Shown piece after piece: positions 25,329 to 35,116 of a stretch of 64,000 bases of DNA; position 1 is the first letter of the stretch, and each line of letters begins with the position of its first letter. The stretch spans positions 55,194 to 119,193 of the forward strand of contig NZ_NWVL01000014.1 of the NCBI RefSeq assembly GCF_002382885.1, written 5' to 3'. The position numbers and the translations under genes were made by a program. A model generated the notes under the pieces. The model did not search any database, was not told where the DNA came from, and saw nothing but the letters and a program-made list of their open reading frames with translations. Source of the stretch: Streptomyces sp. WZ.A104. Its GTDB lineage: Bacteria; Actinomycetota; Actinomycetes; Streptomycetales; Streptomycetaceae.

Positions 25329-26435
25329 ATGCCTAAGCCCGGAGAACTCACTTTCGTCGCGCCCCGCGGAGCCAAGAAGCCCCCGCGGCACCTCGCCGAC
25401 CTCACGCCCGCCGAGCGCAAGGAAGCGGTCGCCGAGACCGGCGAGAAGCCGTTCCGCGCCCAGCAGCTCTCGCAGCACTACTTCGCGCGGTATGCGCACG
25501 ACCCGGCCCAGTGGACCAACATTCCCGCCGGGTCCCGGGAGAAGCTCGCCGAGGCGCTGTTCCCCGAGCTGATGTCCGTGGTCCGCCACATCAGCTGCGA
25601 CGACGACACCACCCGCAAGACCCTGTGGAAGCTGCACGACGGCACGCTCGTCGAGTCCGTCCTGATGCGCTACCCGGAGCGCGTCACGATGTGCATCTCC
25701 TCGCAGGCGGGCTGCGGGATGAACTGCCCCTTCTGCGCCACCGGGCAGGCCGGGCTCGACCGCAATCTGTCCACCGCCGAGATCGTGCACCAGATCGTCG
25801 ACGGCATGCGCGCCCTGCGCGACGGCGAGGTGCCGGGCGGCCCCGCCCGGCTGTCCAACATCGTCTTCATGGGCATGGGCGAGCCGCTCGCCAACTACAA
25901 GCGGGTCGTCGGTGCCATCCGCCGGCTCACCGACCCCGAGCCGGACGGCCTCGGCCTCTCGCAGCGCGGGATCACCGTCTCCACCGTGGGCCTCGTCCCG
26001 GCGATGCTGCGCTTCGCCGACGAGGGCTTCAAGTGCCGCCTGGCCGTCTCGCTGCACGCCCCGGACGACGAGCTGCGCGACACCCTGGTCCCCGTCAACA
26101 CCCGGTGGAAGGTCCGCGAGGTCCTGGACGCCGCGTGGGAGTACGCGGAGAAGTCGGGCCGCCGCATCTCCATCGAGTACGCCCTGATCCGGGACATCAA
26201 CGACCAGGCCTGGCGCGGTGACCTGCTCGGCAGGCTCCTCAAGGGCAAGCGGGTCCACGTCAACCTCATCCCGCTCAACCCCACGCCCGGCTCCAAGTGG
26301 ACCGCCTCGCGCCCCGAGGACGAGAAGGCGTTCGTCGAGGCCATCGCGGCCCACGGCGTGCCCGTCACCGTCCGGGACACCCGGGGCCAGGAGATCGACG
26401 GGGCCTGCGGGCAGCTGGCGGCCTCCGAGCGCTGA
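25329..26435 (+). CDS. rlmN: 23S rRNA/tRNA adenine-C2 methyltransferase RlmN
   Basis: 368 residues; a radical SAM enzyme that methylates C2 of A2503 in 23S rRNA and A37 in tRNA. The [4Fe-4S] motif is CGMNCPFC, within [38 protein letters not shown] and [17 protein letters not shown] follow. The C-terminal catalytic Cys is in GACGQLA. The ATG start gives the usual length. Confidence 0.96.
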   Translation: MPKPGELTFVAPRGAKKPPRHLADLTPAERKEAVAETGEKPFRAQQLSQHYFARYAHDPAQWTNIPAGSREKLAEALFPELMSVVRHISCDDDTTRKTLWKLHDGTLVESVLMRYPERVTMCISSQAGCGMNCPFCATGQAGLDRNLSTAEIVHQIVDGMRALRDGEVPGGPARLSNIVFMGMGEPLANYKRVVGAIRRLTDPEPDGLGLSQRGITVSTVGLVPAMLRFADEGFKCRLAVSLHAPDDELRDTLVPVNTRWKVREVLDAAWEYAEKSGRRISIEYALIRDINDQAWRGDLLGRLLKGKRVHVNLIPLNPTPGSKWTASRPEDEKAFVEAIAAHGVPVTVRDTRGQEIDGACGQLAASER

Positions 26436-26506
26436 CAGCGGCCACCTCTCCGGGGTCGGACGAAACCGCCGGTGTAGCCTGGGCCCGCAATCAACTGCAT
26501 ATTCCG

Positions 26507-26602
26507 ACAGGGGAGCGCCACAGCGCTGAGAGTGCGGCACCAAGGACAGGTTGGCCGCAGACCCTCTGAACCTCGCCCGGGTCATTCCGGGTAGGAAGTT
26601 CG
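26507..26602 (+). ncRNA. TPP (THI-box) riboswitch
   Basis: The conserved THI elements appear in order: GGGGAGC near 26509, GCTGAGA at 26525, GACCCT with GAACCT at 26559-26572, and the closing GGGT...ATTCCGGGTAGGAAG at 26579-26598. It lies about 100 nt before the start of a thiamine-type ABC transporter. Thiamine pyrophosphate binding is expected to shut down expression of the downstream genes. Confidence 0.93.
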
Positions 26603-26698
26603 GACCTTACTCAAGCTGTTGCGTCCTGCCCGCTTCCGGTTACGGCTCCGGCGGCGGGCGGGGCCGCGTCTCTTCCTGGTCACCTCCAGGAGGACCAC

Positions 26699-27796
26699 AT
26701 GAACACCACCACGAAGTACGCGGCGACCGCGCTCGCCGCCGCGCTCGGCGTCACCGTGCTCGCGGGCTGCGGCAGCGACGACGGCACGGCGGGCTCCGGC
26801 GCCTCCAAGGGCAGCGGTTCCAAGACCGTGACCCTGGTCAGCCATGACTCCTTCACCGTCTCGGACGAGGTGCTGAAGGCGTTCACCAAGGAGACCGGCT
26901 ACACCGTCGAGATCCTCAAGAGCGGCGACGCCGGGGCCGCGCTCAACCAGGAGATCCTGACCAAGGGCTCCCCGCGCGGTGACGTCTTCTTCGGCGTCGA
27001 CAACACCCTGCTCTCCCGCGCCCTCGACAACGGTCTCTTCACCGCGTACGAGGCCAAGGGCCTGGACCGGGTCGCCAAGGGCACCCAGCAGGACGAGAAG
27101 CACCGGGTTACGCCGGTTGATACCGGTGACATCTGCGTCAACTATGACAAGCAGTACTTCACGGACAAGAAGCTCGCGCCGCCGGAGACCTTCGAGGACC
27201 TGCTGAAGCCCGCGTACAAGAACCTCCTGGTGACCGAGAACGCGGCCAGTTCCTCGCCCGGTCTCGGCTTCCTCCTCGGCACCATCGCCAGCCAGGGCGA
27301 GGACGGCTACGAGGCGTACTGGAAGAAGCTCAAGGCCAACGGCGTCAAGGTCGTCGACGGCTGGGAGCAGGCGTACAACGAGGAGTTCTCCGGCTCCGCG
27401 GGCGGCAAGAAGACCAAGGCGGACCGGCCGCTCGTCGTCTCCTACGCCTCCAGCCCGCCCGTCGAGGTCCTCTACGCCGACCCGCAGCCGAAGGAGGCCC
27501 CCACCGGGGTCGCGACCGGCACCTGCTTCCGGCAGACCGAGTACGCCGGGCTGCTGACCGGGGCGAAGAACGAGGAGGGCGGCAAGGCGCTGCTGGACTT
27601 CATGATCAGCAAGACGTTCCAGGAGGACATGCCGCTGAACATGTTCGTGAACCCCGTCGTGACGGACGCGGAGCTGCCCGAGCTGTTCACGGAGTTCGGC
27701 GAGACCGTCGAAGCGCCCCCCACCGTCACGCCCGAGAAGATCGCCGCCAACCGTGAGCAGTGGATCAAGTCGTGGCAGTCGCTCGTCCTGAGGTAG
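26699..27796 (+). CDS. thiB: Thiamine ABC transporter, substrate-binding lipoprotein
   Basis: 365 residues. Lipoprotein signal with lipobox VLAGC (Cys near residue 23). The mature part follows the ThiB family: SKTVTLVSHDSFTVSDEVLKAFTKETGYTVEIL, GDAGAALNQEILTKGSPRGDVFFGVDNTLLSRAL, and VVSYASSPPVEVLYAD. Substrate is thiamine or a phosphate ester, supported by the riboswitch upstream. AGGAGG precedes the ATG. Overlaps the permease gene by 37 nt if that gene starts at 27760. Confidence 0.94.
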   Translation: MNTTTKYAATALAAALGVTVLAGCGSDDGTAGSGASKGSGSKTVTLVSHDSFTVSDEVLKAFTKETGYTVEILKSGDAGAALNQEILTKGSPRGDVFFGVDNTLLSRALDNGLFTAYEAKGLDRVAKGTQQDEKHRVTPVDTGDICVNYDKQYFTDKKLAPPETFEDLLKPAYKNLLVTENAASSSPGLGFLLGTIASQGEDGYEAYWKKLKANGVKVVDGWEQAYNEEFSGSAGGKKTKADRPLVVSYASSPPVEVLYADPQPKEAPTGVATGTCFRQTEYAGLLTGAKNEEGGKALLDFMISKTFQEDMPLNMFVNPVVTDAELPELFTEFGETVEAPPTVTPEKIAANREQWIKSWQSLVLR

Positions 27797-29502
27797 GGCC
27801 CGAAGCGGAAGCCGCGCCGCCCGGCCGTGGGTCCGGGCGGCGCGGTGCCGCGGTGCGGCTCGGCCTGATGGCCGTGCCCGTCGCGTTCTTCGCCGTCTTC
27901 TTCGCCTACCCCGTGTCCGCGATCGTCGGCCGCGGGGTGAAGACGGACGGCGTCTGGCAGTTCGGGCGGATCGGTGAGGTGCTGGCCCGCCCGGACATCC
28001 TCGACGTCCTCTGGTTCACCACCTGGCAGGCCCTCGCCTCGACCGCGCTCACGCTGCTGATCGCCCTGCCCGGCGCGTATGTCTTCGCCCGCTTCGACTT
28101 CCCGGGCAAACAGGTGCTGCGGGCGGTCGTCACCGTGCCGTTCGTGCTGCCGACCGTCGTCGTCGGCACCGCGTTCCTGGCGCTGCTGGGGCGCGGCGGG
28201 CTCCTCGACGAGCTGTGGGGCCTCCGCCTCGACACCACCGTATGGGCGATCCTGCTCGCCCACGTCTTCTTCAACTACGCCGTGGTCGTCCGGACGGTCG
28301 GCGGGCTCTGGTCCCAGCTGGACCCGCGTCAGGAGGAGGCCGCCCGGGTGCTCGGTGCGGGACGGTTCGCCGCCTTCCGCCGGGTGACCCTGCCCGCACT
28401 CGCCCCCGCCGTCGCCGCCGCCGCGCTGATGGTCTTCCTCTTCACGTTCACCTCCTTCGGCGTCGTGCAGATCCTCGGCGGACCGGCGTACTCCACCCTG
28501 GAGGTGGAGATCTACCGGCAGACCGCGCAACTGCTCGACCTGCCGACCGCCGCCGTGCTGACCATGGTCCAGTTCGTGGCCGTCGGCGCGATCCTCGCCG
28601 TGCACGCCGTGACCGTACGCCGCCGGGAGCGGGCGCTGAAGCTCGTCGACCCGGCGCAGACGTCCCGCAGGCCGCGCGGCGCCGGACAGTGGGCGCTGCT
28701 CGGCGGCGTCCTGCTCACCGCACTGCTGCTGATCCTGATGCCGCTCGGAGTGCTGGTGGAGCGCTCCTTCGACGGAGCGGACGGAGCCGACGGGCCGGGC
28801 GGCTACGGCTTCGGCTACTACCGGGCCCTCCAGTCGGCCGGGTCGGGCGGCTCCTCCACCTTCCTGGTGCCGCCGCTGGAGGCCGTCGGGAACTCCCTGC
28901 GGTACGCGCTCGTCGCCACGCTCATCGCCCTCGTCGTCGGCGGGCTCGCGGCCGCGGCCCTGACCCGCCGGGCGGGACGGCTCGTGCGGGGCTTCGACGC
29001 GCTGCTGATGCTGCCCCTGGGGGTCTCCGCCGTCACCGTCGGTTTCGGCTTCCTCATCACCCTCGACAAGCCGCCGCTCGACCTGCGAACCTCCTGGATC
29101 CTGGTCCCGCTGGCCCAGGCGCTGGTCGGTGTCCCCTTCGTCGTACGGACCATGCTGCCCGTGCTGCGCGCGGTCGACGACCGGCTGCGGGAGGCCGCCG
29201 CCGTGCTCGGGGCCTCGCCGCTGCGGGCGTGGCGTGAGGTCGATCTGCCGCTGGTGCGGCGGGCGCTGCTGGTCGCGGCGGGGTTCGCGTTCGCCGTGTC
29301 GCTCGGGGAGTTCGGCGCCACCGTCTTCATCGCGCGGCCGGACAACCCGACCCTGCCGGTCGCCGTGGCCCGGCTGCTGGGCCGGTCCGGGGAGCTCAAC
29401 TACGGGCAGGCGATGGCCCTCAGCACGATTCTGATGCTGGTGTGCGCGGTGTCGCTGCTGCTCCTCGAACGCATCCGCACCGACCGATCCGGGGAGTTCT
29501 GA
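27760..29502 (+). CDS. thiP: Thiamine ABC transporter, fused permease
   Basis: 580 residues with two tandem permease halves (about 30-290 and 305-575), like ThiP and FbpB. Each half has an EAA loop: LDPRQEEAARVLGAGRFAAFRRVTLPAL in the first and VDDRLREAAAVLGASPLRAWREVDLPLV in the second, which contact the ATPase. About 12 membrane helices predicted. The start is uncertain (GTG 27760 or 27772); neither has a strong ribosome-binding site, so translation may depend on coupling to thiB. Confidence 0.92.
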   Translation: MDQVVAVARPEVGPEAEAAPPGRGSGRRGAAVRLGLMAVPVAFFAVFFAYPVSAIVGRGVKTDGVWQFGRIGEVLARPDILDVLWFTTWQALASTALTLLIALPGAYVFARFDFPGKQVLRAVVTVPFVLPTVVVGTAFLALLGRGGLLDELWGLRLDTTVWAILLAHVFFNYAVVVRTVGGLWSQLDPRQEEAARVLGAGRFAAFRRVTLPALAPAVAAAALMVFLFTFTSFGVVQILGGPAYSTLEVEIYRQTAQLLDLPTAAVLTMVQFVAVGAILAVHAVTVRRRERALKLVDPAQTSRRPRGAGQWALLGGVLLTALLLILMPLGVLVERSFDGADGADGPGGYGFGYYRALQSAGSGGSSTFLVPPLEAVGNSLRYALVATLIALVVGGLAAAALTRRAGRLVRGFDALLMLPLGVSAVTVGFGFLITLDKPPLDLRTSWILVPLAQALVGVPFVVRTMLPVLRAVDDRLREAAAVLGASPLRAWREVDLPLVRRALLVAAGFAFAVSLGEFGATVFIARPDNPTLPVAVARLLGRSGELNYGQAMALSTILMLVCAVSLLLLERIRTDRSGEF

Positions 29503-29507
29503 ACGAC

Positions 29508-30548
29508 ATGCTGAGCTTGCAGGCGGCCACCGTACGGTTCGGGAAGCGGGCCGCGCTCGACGCCGTGGACCTGGAGGTCGCCGACCACCGGATCTCTTGC
29601 GTCCTCGGGCCCAGCGGCAGCGGGAAGTCCACCCTGCTGCGCGCCGTCGCCGGGCTTCAGCCCATGGACGGCGGACGGGTGCTGCTGGCCGGGCAGGACC
29701 AGGCGGGCGTCCCGGTGCACCGGCGCGGCCTCGGCCTGATGTTCCAGGACCACCAGCTCTTCCCGCACCGGGACGTCGGCGCCAACGTCGCCTTCGGGCT
29801 GCGCATGCACGGCACCGGGCGTGCCGAGTCCGAGCGCCGGGTCCGGGAGCTGCTGGAGATGGTGGGCCTGCCGGGAGCCGAACGCCGCGCGGTCGCCGCG
29901 CTCTCCGGCGGCGAGCAGCAGCGTGTCGCCCTGGCCCGGGCGCTGGCCCCGCGCCCCAGGCTCCTGATGCTGGACGAGCCGCTCGGCCAGCTCGACCGCA
30001 GCCTGCGCGAACGGCTCGTCGTCGAACTGCGCACCTTGTTCAGGGAGCTGGGTACGACGGTGCTCGCCGTCACCCATGACCAGGGCGAGGCGTTCGCGCT
30101 CGCCGACCGGGTCGTCGTGATGCGGGACGGCAGGATCGCCCAGGAGGGCAGCCCGCTGGAGGTCTGGCAGCGTCCCGCCTCCGCGTTCGTCGCCCGCTTC
30201 CTAGGCTTCGACAACGTCACCGCGGCCACGGTCACCGGACAGGCCGCCGCCACCGTCTGGGGCAAGGTCCCGGTGCCCGAGGGCTCCCCGCAGGGCGAGG
30301 CCGATCTGCTGGTCCGCCCCGCCGGGGTCCTGATCGGCGCTCCCGAGGAGGGCCTGCGCTGCACGGTCGGCGTCCGTACCTTCCGCGGCAACCATGTGAC
30401 CGTGCGCCTGACGCCCGAGAACGCGCCGGTGCTGGAGGCCGAATGCGCCCTGCGTGACACCCCGGACGAGGGTGCGGTCGTGGGCGTCCGCTTCGACGCG
30501 GCGGAGACGGTGGTGCTGGCGGATTCCGGGCAGCCGTCAGGGGCGTGA
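29508..30548 (+). CDS. thiQ: Thiamine ABC transporter, ATP-binding protein
   Basis: 346 residues. Walker A GPSGSGKS at 34-41, Q-loop MFQDHQLFPHRDV, signature LSGGEQQRVALARALAP, Walker B LLMLDEPLGQLD, H-loop VTHDQGEA. A C-terminal TOBE-like domain (about 240-340) makes it longer than E. coli ThiQ and similar to FbpC/PotA types. It starts 5 nt after the permease stop (GGGGAG upstream). Together with the two genes before it, it completes the importer. Confidence 0.93.
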   Translation: MLSLQAATVRFGKRAALDAVDLEVADHRISCVLGPSGSGKSTLLRAVAGLQPMDGGRVLLAGQDQAGVPVHRRGLGLMFQDHQLFPHRDVGANVAFGLRMHGTGRAESERRVRELLEMVGLPGAERRAVAALSGGEQQRVALARALAPRPRLLMLDEPLGQLDRSLRERLVVELRTLFRELGTTVLAVTHDQGEAFALADRVVVMRDGRIAQEGSPLEVWQRPASAFVARFLGFDNVTAATVTGQAAATVWGKVPVPEGSPQGEADLLVRPAGVLIGAPEEGLRCTVGVRTFRGNHVTVRLTPENAPVLEAECALRDTPDEGAVVGVRFDAAETVVLADSGQPSGA

Positions 30549-30558
30549 GGGGCGGCCG

Positions 30559-31227
30559 TCAGGAGCCGGAGGTCCCCGCCACCACCAGCCCCAGCTCGTA
30601 CGCCAGGATCACCGCCTGCGCCCGGTCCCGCAGCCCCATCTTCGCGAACAGCCGGTTGATGTGGGTCTTCACCGTGTGATCGGTGATGGTCAGCCGGTCC
30701 GCGATGTCCGCGTTGGACAGGCCCTGGGCGATCAGGACGAGCACCTCGGCCTCGCGCGCGGTCAGCCCCTCGACGGAGCGCGGCGGGCGAGCGCCGGTCC
30801 GCTGCCGGGTGAACTCGGAGATGAGCCGCCCGGTGATCTCGGGGGCCAGCAGGGCGTGCCCGTCGGCCACCACCCGGACCGCGTGGAGCAGTTCGGGAAA
30901 GGTCGCGTCCTTCAGGAGGAAGCCGCTGGCCCCGGCGGTGAGCGCGTCGTACACGTACTCGTCCAGGCCGAAGGTCGTGAGCATCAGCGCCCTCGTCGCC
31001 CCGCCGGACGCGGCGACGATCTCCCGGGCCGCGTCGATGCCGCCGAGCCGGGGCATCCGGATGTCCAGCAGCGCCACGTCGGGCCGCAGTGCGGCGGCGG
31101 CGCGGATCGCCTGCTCGCCGTCCTCCGCCTCCCCGACCACCTCGATGTCGTCCTGGGTGTCCAGCAGGCTGGAGAACGCCGTCCGTACGACCGCCTGGTC
31201 GTCGGCCACCAGTACCCGGATCACCAC
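30559..31227 (-). CDS. NarL-type response regulator
   Basis: 222 residues. Receiver domain with phosphoacceptor Asp55 (VALLDIRMPRLGG), Thr/Lys switch residues in LMLTTF and GFLLKDA, and a LuxR-type helix-turn-helix at about 150-215 (GLTAREAEVLVLIAQGLSNADIADRLTITDHTVKTHINRLFAKMG). The gene starts inside the end of the upstream histidine kinase gene, so the two are coupled. Signal and targets unknown. Convergent with the thiamine operon. Confidence 0.94.
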   Translation of the reverse strand: MVIRVLVADDQAVVRTAFSSLLDTQDDIEVVGEAEDGEQAIRAAAALRPDVALLDIRMPRLGGIDAAREIVAASGGATRALMLTTFGLDEYVYDALTAGASGFLLKDATFPELLHAVRVVADGHALLAPEITGRLISEFTRQRTGARPPRSVEGLTAREAEVLVLIAQGLSNADIADRLTITDHTVKTHINRLFAKMGLRDRAQAVILAYELGLVVAGTSGS

Positions 31228-32492
31228 GGAAGTTCCGCCTCCACCAGAAAGCCACCGGCCGCACCTCGGCCGGTGGTGAGTCTGCCACCGAGCAGGGTGG
31301 CCCGTTCGGCCATCCCCACCAGGCCGTGTCCCGCGCGGTCGGGGGTGTCGCCGGACGCGCCGGGCCCCGGCCCGTCGTCGGATGCCCGGACCGTCAACAG
31401 GCCCGGCCGGTAGTTCAGTTCCACGACCGTGCGGGCGCCCGGGGCGTGCCGCCGGGCGTTGGTCAGGGCCTCCTGGACGATCCGGTACGCCGACAGCTCC
31501 CAGGACGCGGGCAGGGGGACGCGCTCGCCGGTGACGCGCAGTTCGGCCGTACCGCCCGCCGCCCGGTGCTGGTCGAGCAGATCGTCGAGACCGGCCAGCG
31601 ACGGCTGCGGGGCGGTGAGCGGGACCGGTTCGGCGCCGTCGCCCGTCCGCAGCACCCCGAGCAGCCGTCGCAGCTCCGCCATCGAGGAGCGTGCCGTGCC
31701 CGCGATCTCCTGGAAGGCGTCCCGCGCCGGGGGCGAGAGATCGGGTGTCGTGTACGTGGCGCTCTCGGCCCGCACCGCGATCACCGAGACCGAGTGCGCG
31801 ATCATGTCATGCAACTCCCTTGCTATCGCGGCACGTTCCGCCTCGGCCGCCTGCCGCCGCTCCATCGCCAGCAGCCGGGACTGGGCGGCGGCCCGCGTGT
31901 GCCGGCTCTCCTCGCGCGCCCGCACCGCGTCCCCCGTGCTCACCGCACCAAGGATCATCACCGTCAGCACCAGCGTCTCGGCGTATAGACCGAGGCTGAA
32001 GCGGTCGGTGCCCTGGAGCGCGGGCAGCCCGGGGGAGCCGTCCCGCGCCCACCGGTCGATGTGCACCAGGTTGACGGTCAGCGCCGTCAGCGAACCGGCC
32101 AGCACGAGGACCGCCGGATGCTGCACCCGGTGCCGCCCCAGGGTGTAGCAGCCGAGCAGGGCCCCGGCGACGGTCGCGTACGCCATGTTGCCGTCGGTGG
32201 CGAAGCTGAGCAGGGCCGCGCCCACGGTCAGGAACCCCACGGCGGGCCACACCGCGCGCAGCGCGAGCGAGGCCGTGCAGGCCAGCACCCCGAACGCCGT
32301 GACCGCCGAACCCGGCACGACGACCAGCTCCACGACCGCGAAGAGCGTCAGCGCCGCCCCGGTCAGCCAGGCGTACGAGGGTGCCGCCGCCCAGCGCCGC
32401 AGCCGTTGCCGTGCACCGTCCGCCGGCGGCGGAGCGGTCGCCGTGGCGGCGGTGGCGGCGGCCGGGCGGTCCGGCGTGATGGTGCGCGTCAT
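31221..32492 (-). CDS. Sensor histidine kinase (DesK/NarL-partner type)
   Basis: About 423 residues from the ATG at 32492; an upstream in-frame start at 32528 is also possible. Four to six membrane helices at about 40-200, then a HisKA_3 dimerisation domain with ERAAIARELHDMIAHSVSVI (phosphoacceptor His) and an ATPase domain (YRIVQEALTNARRHAPGA N-box, GHGLVGMAERATLLGG G-box). Pairs with the response regulator at 30559. No extracytoplasmic sensor domain is visible, so it may sense membrane conditions. Confidence 0.92.
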   Translation of the reverse strand: MTRTITPDRPAAATAATATAPPPADGARQRLRRWAAAPSYAWLTGAALTLFAVVELVVVPGSAVTAFGVLACTASLALRAVWPAVGFLTVGAALLSFATDGNMAYATVAGALLGCYTLGRHRVQHPAVLVLAGSLTALTVNLVHIDRWARDGSPGLPALQGTDRFSLGLYAETLVLTVMILGAVSTGDAVRAREESRHTRAAAQSRLLAMERRQAAEAERAAIARELHDMIAHSVSVIAVRAESATYTTPDLSPPARDAFQEIAGTARSSMAELRRLLGVLRTGDGAEPVPLTAPQPSLAGLDDLLDQHRAAGGTAELRVTGERVPLPASWELSAYRIVQEALTNARRHAPGARTVVELNYRPGLLTVRASDDGPGPGASGDTPDRAGHGLVGMAERATLLGGRLTTGRGAAGGFLVEAELPW

Positions 32493-32595
32493 ACGGCGAT
32501 TCTTCGTCACCGCCGGGGGCGGACGCATCGGAGCACGGGTGGAGTTCGGTGTGCCGTGTCATGCCACGGGTTGATCCGGAGGACCGGAGGGTGGT

Positions 32596-33834
32596 GTGAC
32601 GATCGGTGAGCGGCCCGTTCCTAGCCTCGGATCCATGGCCACCATCGCGTCCTTCACCCCTTCTGACCAGCACCGAAAGCGTCCACCGCTGCCCGGCGGC
32701 ACCGCCTGGTGGGTGTTCTGCGCGGCCACTGCCTCGGCGCTCGCCGTCTTCTCCTCGCTCGGCCCGCACCGCGTCTGGGGAACCGCCGCCGCACTCGGCT
32801 ACACGGCCGCCGCGCTGCTCGCCGTACGCGGGCGGAGCCCCCGTACGGCCGGTGCGGTCGCCGTCACCGGAGCGGTGCTGCTGCCCCTGCTGGTGCTGCT
32901 CGCCGTGGACCGGGCACAGTTGGAGGTGCGGGTGGTGGCGCGCTCGGCCGGGCTGCTGCTCACCGACGGGACGCCGTACCTCCAGCATCCCCTGGTGCCT
33001 GCTGACTTCAACCCGTACCTCCCGGGCATGGCGGTCTTCGGGCTGCCGGAGGCCGTCGCCGGACCAGGGCCGCTCACCGACCCCCGGCTGTGGATGGGAA
33101 CGGCGTTCCTGGGGGCGCTCGCGCTCGCCCTCCCGGCGGGTTCCCGGCGCGAGCCGCTGCGCTGGATCGCCGCCTGCCCGCTGGTGGCCCTGCCGCTCGC
33201 GGTCGGGGGCGTCGATCTGCCCGTGGCCGGACTGATGTGCCTCGGGCTCGCGTTGGCCGGGCGGGGGAGAGCGGACGCGGCCGGACTGGCGCTCGGTCTG
33301 GCCGCCGCCCTCAAGTGGACGGCCTGGCCCGCGATTCCGGTGGCCCTCGCACTGCTGGCCGCGGCCTCCCGGGGCGAGGACCGCCCGGGAAACCGCACCG
33401 CCCCGCGCTGCGGGCTCGTCGCCCTCCTCACCACGGCCGCGCTCGTCCTGCCCGCCGCCCTGCGCGACCCGGGTGCCTTCCGCGCCCATGTCGTCGACTT
33501 CCCGCTCGGGCTGACCGACGCGGTCTCCTCCGCCGCCAGCCCGCTCCCCGGCCACCTGATCGCCGCCCATGTCCCCGGCGGCGGGACCCTGGCGCTGCTC
33601 CTGCTCGGGGTGAGCGCTCTCCTCCTGGCATTCTCCCTGCTCGTCCGGCCCCCGGAGACGGCGACAGCCGCGGCGGGGAGGCTCGCGCTCGGGCTGCTCC
33701 TGGCCATCGCGTTCATGCCCGCGACCCGGTTCGGCTACCTGGTGCACCCGCTGGTCCTCGCGGCGTGGGCGGCAGCCCGGCACGCACCCGTCCACCCCCT
33801 TCTCGTACGGGTACGGAAGCAGGCCTCCCGATGA
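32596..33834 (+). CDS. GT87-like (DUF2029) membrane glycosyltransferase
   Basis: 412 residues, about ten predicted membrane helices. The loop after the first helices (LLLTDGTPYLQHPLVPADFNPYLPGMAVFGLPEAV) resembles the polyprenyl-phosphate-sugar-dependent GT-C/GT87 family; LGLAAALKWTAWPAIPVALALL is also typical. It overlaps the following GT4 gene by 4 nt (ATGA), suggesting a joint role in making a mannosylated lipid or glycan. GTG at 32596 has GGAGGG upstream; an ATG at 32635 is an alternative. Donor and acceptor unknown. Confidence 0.8.
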   Translation: MTIGERPVPSLGSMATIASFTPSDQHRKRPPLPGGTAWWVFCAATASALAVFSSLGPHRVWGTAAALGYTAAALLAVRGRSPRTAGAVAVTGAVLLPLLVLLAVDRAQLEVRVVARSAGLLLTDGTPYLQHPLVPADFNPYLPGMAVFGLPEAVAGPGPLTDPRLWMGTAFLGALALALPAGSRREPLRWIAACPLVALPLAVGGVDLPVAGLMCLGLALAGRGRADAAGLALGLAAALKWTAWPAIPVALALLAAASRGEDRPGNRTAPRCGLVALLTTAALVLPAALRDPGAFRAHVVDFPLGLTDAVSSAASPLPGHLIAAHVPGGGTLALLLLGVSALLLAFSLLVRPPETATAAAGRLALGLLLAIAFMPATRFGYLVHPLVLAAWAAARHAPVHPLLVRVRKQASR

Positions 33835-34991
33835 CGCGTCGCCGCACCCTCGTGGTCACCAACGACTTCCCGCCGCGCCAGGGCGGTATCGAGACCTTCG
33901 TCCACGCCATGACCAGCCGGTTCCCCGCGGACTCCGTCGTCGTGTACACCTCCGCCGAACCGGGGGCGGCCGCCCACGACGCCGGTCTGCCGTACCCCGT
34001 GATCCGCGACCCCGCCCGGATGCTGCTGCCGACCCCGCGCGTCACCGCCCGCGCCGCGGACCTCGCCCGCCGCCACGGCTGCGGCAGTGTCTGGTTCGGG
34101 GCCGCCGCGCCGCTCGGGCTGATGGCGGACCGGCTGCGGCGGGAGGCCGGGGTGCGGCGGGCCGTCGCCACGACGCACGGGCACGAGGTGTGGTGGGCCC
34201 GCACCCCCGGCGCCCGGGCGCTGCTCGGGCGGATCGGCGAGCGGACCGACGCGGTGACCTACCTCGGCGCGGCCACCCGCGCGCCCATCGCAGCCGCGCT
34301 CGGCCCGGCCGCCGCCCGCCGCATGGTGCGCCTGGCTCCCGGGGTGGACGCGGCGGCGTTCCGGGTACGGCCCGGGACGCGGGAGGCTCCGGGGGCTCCG
34401 GCCCAGGGGGTCCGGCAACGGTACGGGCTCGGCGCGCGGCCGGTGATCCTGTGTGCGGCGCGGCTCGTCCCGCGCAAGGGCCAGGACACCCTGATCCGCG
34501 CCCTGCCCGCCGTGCGGCGCGCGGTGCCCGGTGCCGTACTCCTGCTGACCGGGGACGGGCCGTACGCCCCCACCCTGCGCCGGCTCGCGGCGGACACCGG
34601 GGTCGCGGACGCGGTGGTCCTGGCGGGCGGGCAGCCCCACACGGCCATGCCCGGGCACTACGCGGCCGCCGACGTCTTCGCCATGCCGTGCCGCACCCGC
34701 AGGCGCGGCCTGGAGGTGGAGGGGCTCGGCATCGTCTTCCTGGAGGCCGCCGCCGCCGGGCTGCCGGTCCTCGTCGGCGACTCGGGCGGTGCGCCCGACA
34801 CCGTACGGGACGGGGAGACCGGTCATGTGGTCGACGGGCGGGACGTGGCCGCCGTCGCGGACCGGCTCGTCGCGCTGCTGCTCGACCGGGCGGCGGCCGC
34901 GGAGATGGGGGAGAAGGGCCGGGCCTGGGTGCGCGAGGCGTGGGGGTGGGAGAGCGCGTACGACACCCTCGCGGGGCTGCTGCGGCCCTGA
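33831..34991 (+). CDS. GT4 glycosyltransferase (PimB-like)
   Basis: 386 residues, GT-B fold. N-terminal RTLVVTNDFPPRQGGIETFVHAMTSRF and C-terminal donor-binding RGLEVEGLGIVFLEAAAAGLPVLVGDSGGAPDTV closely match actinobacterial PimB/MgtA mannosyltransferases that act on phosphatidylinositol mannosides or related glycolipids from GDP-mannose. VILCAARLVPRKGQDTLIRALPAV is the interdomain region. Coupled to the GT87-like gene. The exact acceptor is inferred, not shown. Confidence 0.87.
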   Translation: MTRRRTLVVTNDFPPRQGGIETFVHAMTSRFPADSVVVYTSAEPGAAAHDAGLPYPVIRDPARMLLPTPRVTARAADLARRHGCGSVWFGAAAPLGLMADRLRREAGVRRAVATTHGHEVWWARTPGARALLGRIGERTDAVTYLGAATRAPIAAALGPAAARRMVRLAPGVDAAAFRVRPGTREAPGAPAQGVRQRYGLGARPVILCAARLVPRKGQDTLIRALPAVRRAVPGAVLLLTGDGPYAPTLRRLAADTGVADAVVLAGGQPHTAMPGHYAAADVFAMPCRTRRRGLEVEGLGIVFLEAAAAGLPVLVGDSGGAPDTVRDGETGHVVDGRDVAAVADRLVALLLDRAAAAEMGEKGRAWVREAWGWESAYDTLAGLLRP

Positions 34992-35116
34992 CCCTCCGCA
35001 GTGTCGTCCGCCCTCGACCGTACGCCGCGACAGCGCGCCCCCGGCCCGGCAAGCTGGAGGTCCGGACCCCGTACGCCGCACGCCGTACGGCACCGACGTC
35101 GACAAGGACCGTGACC

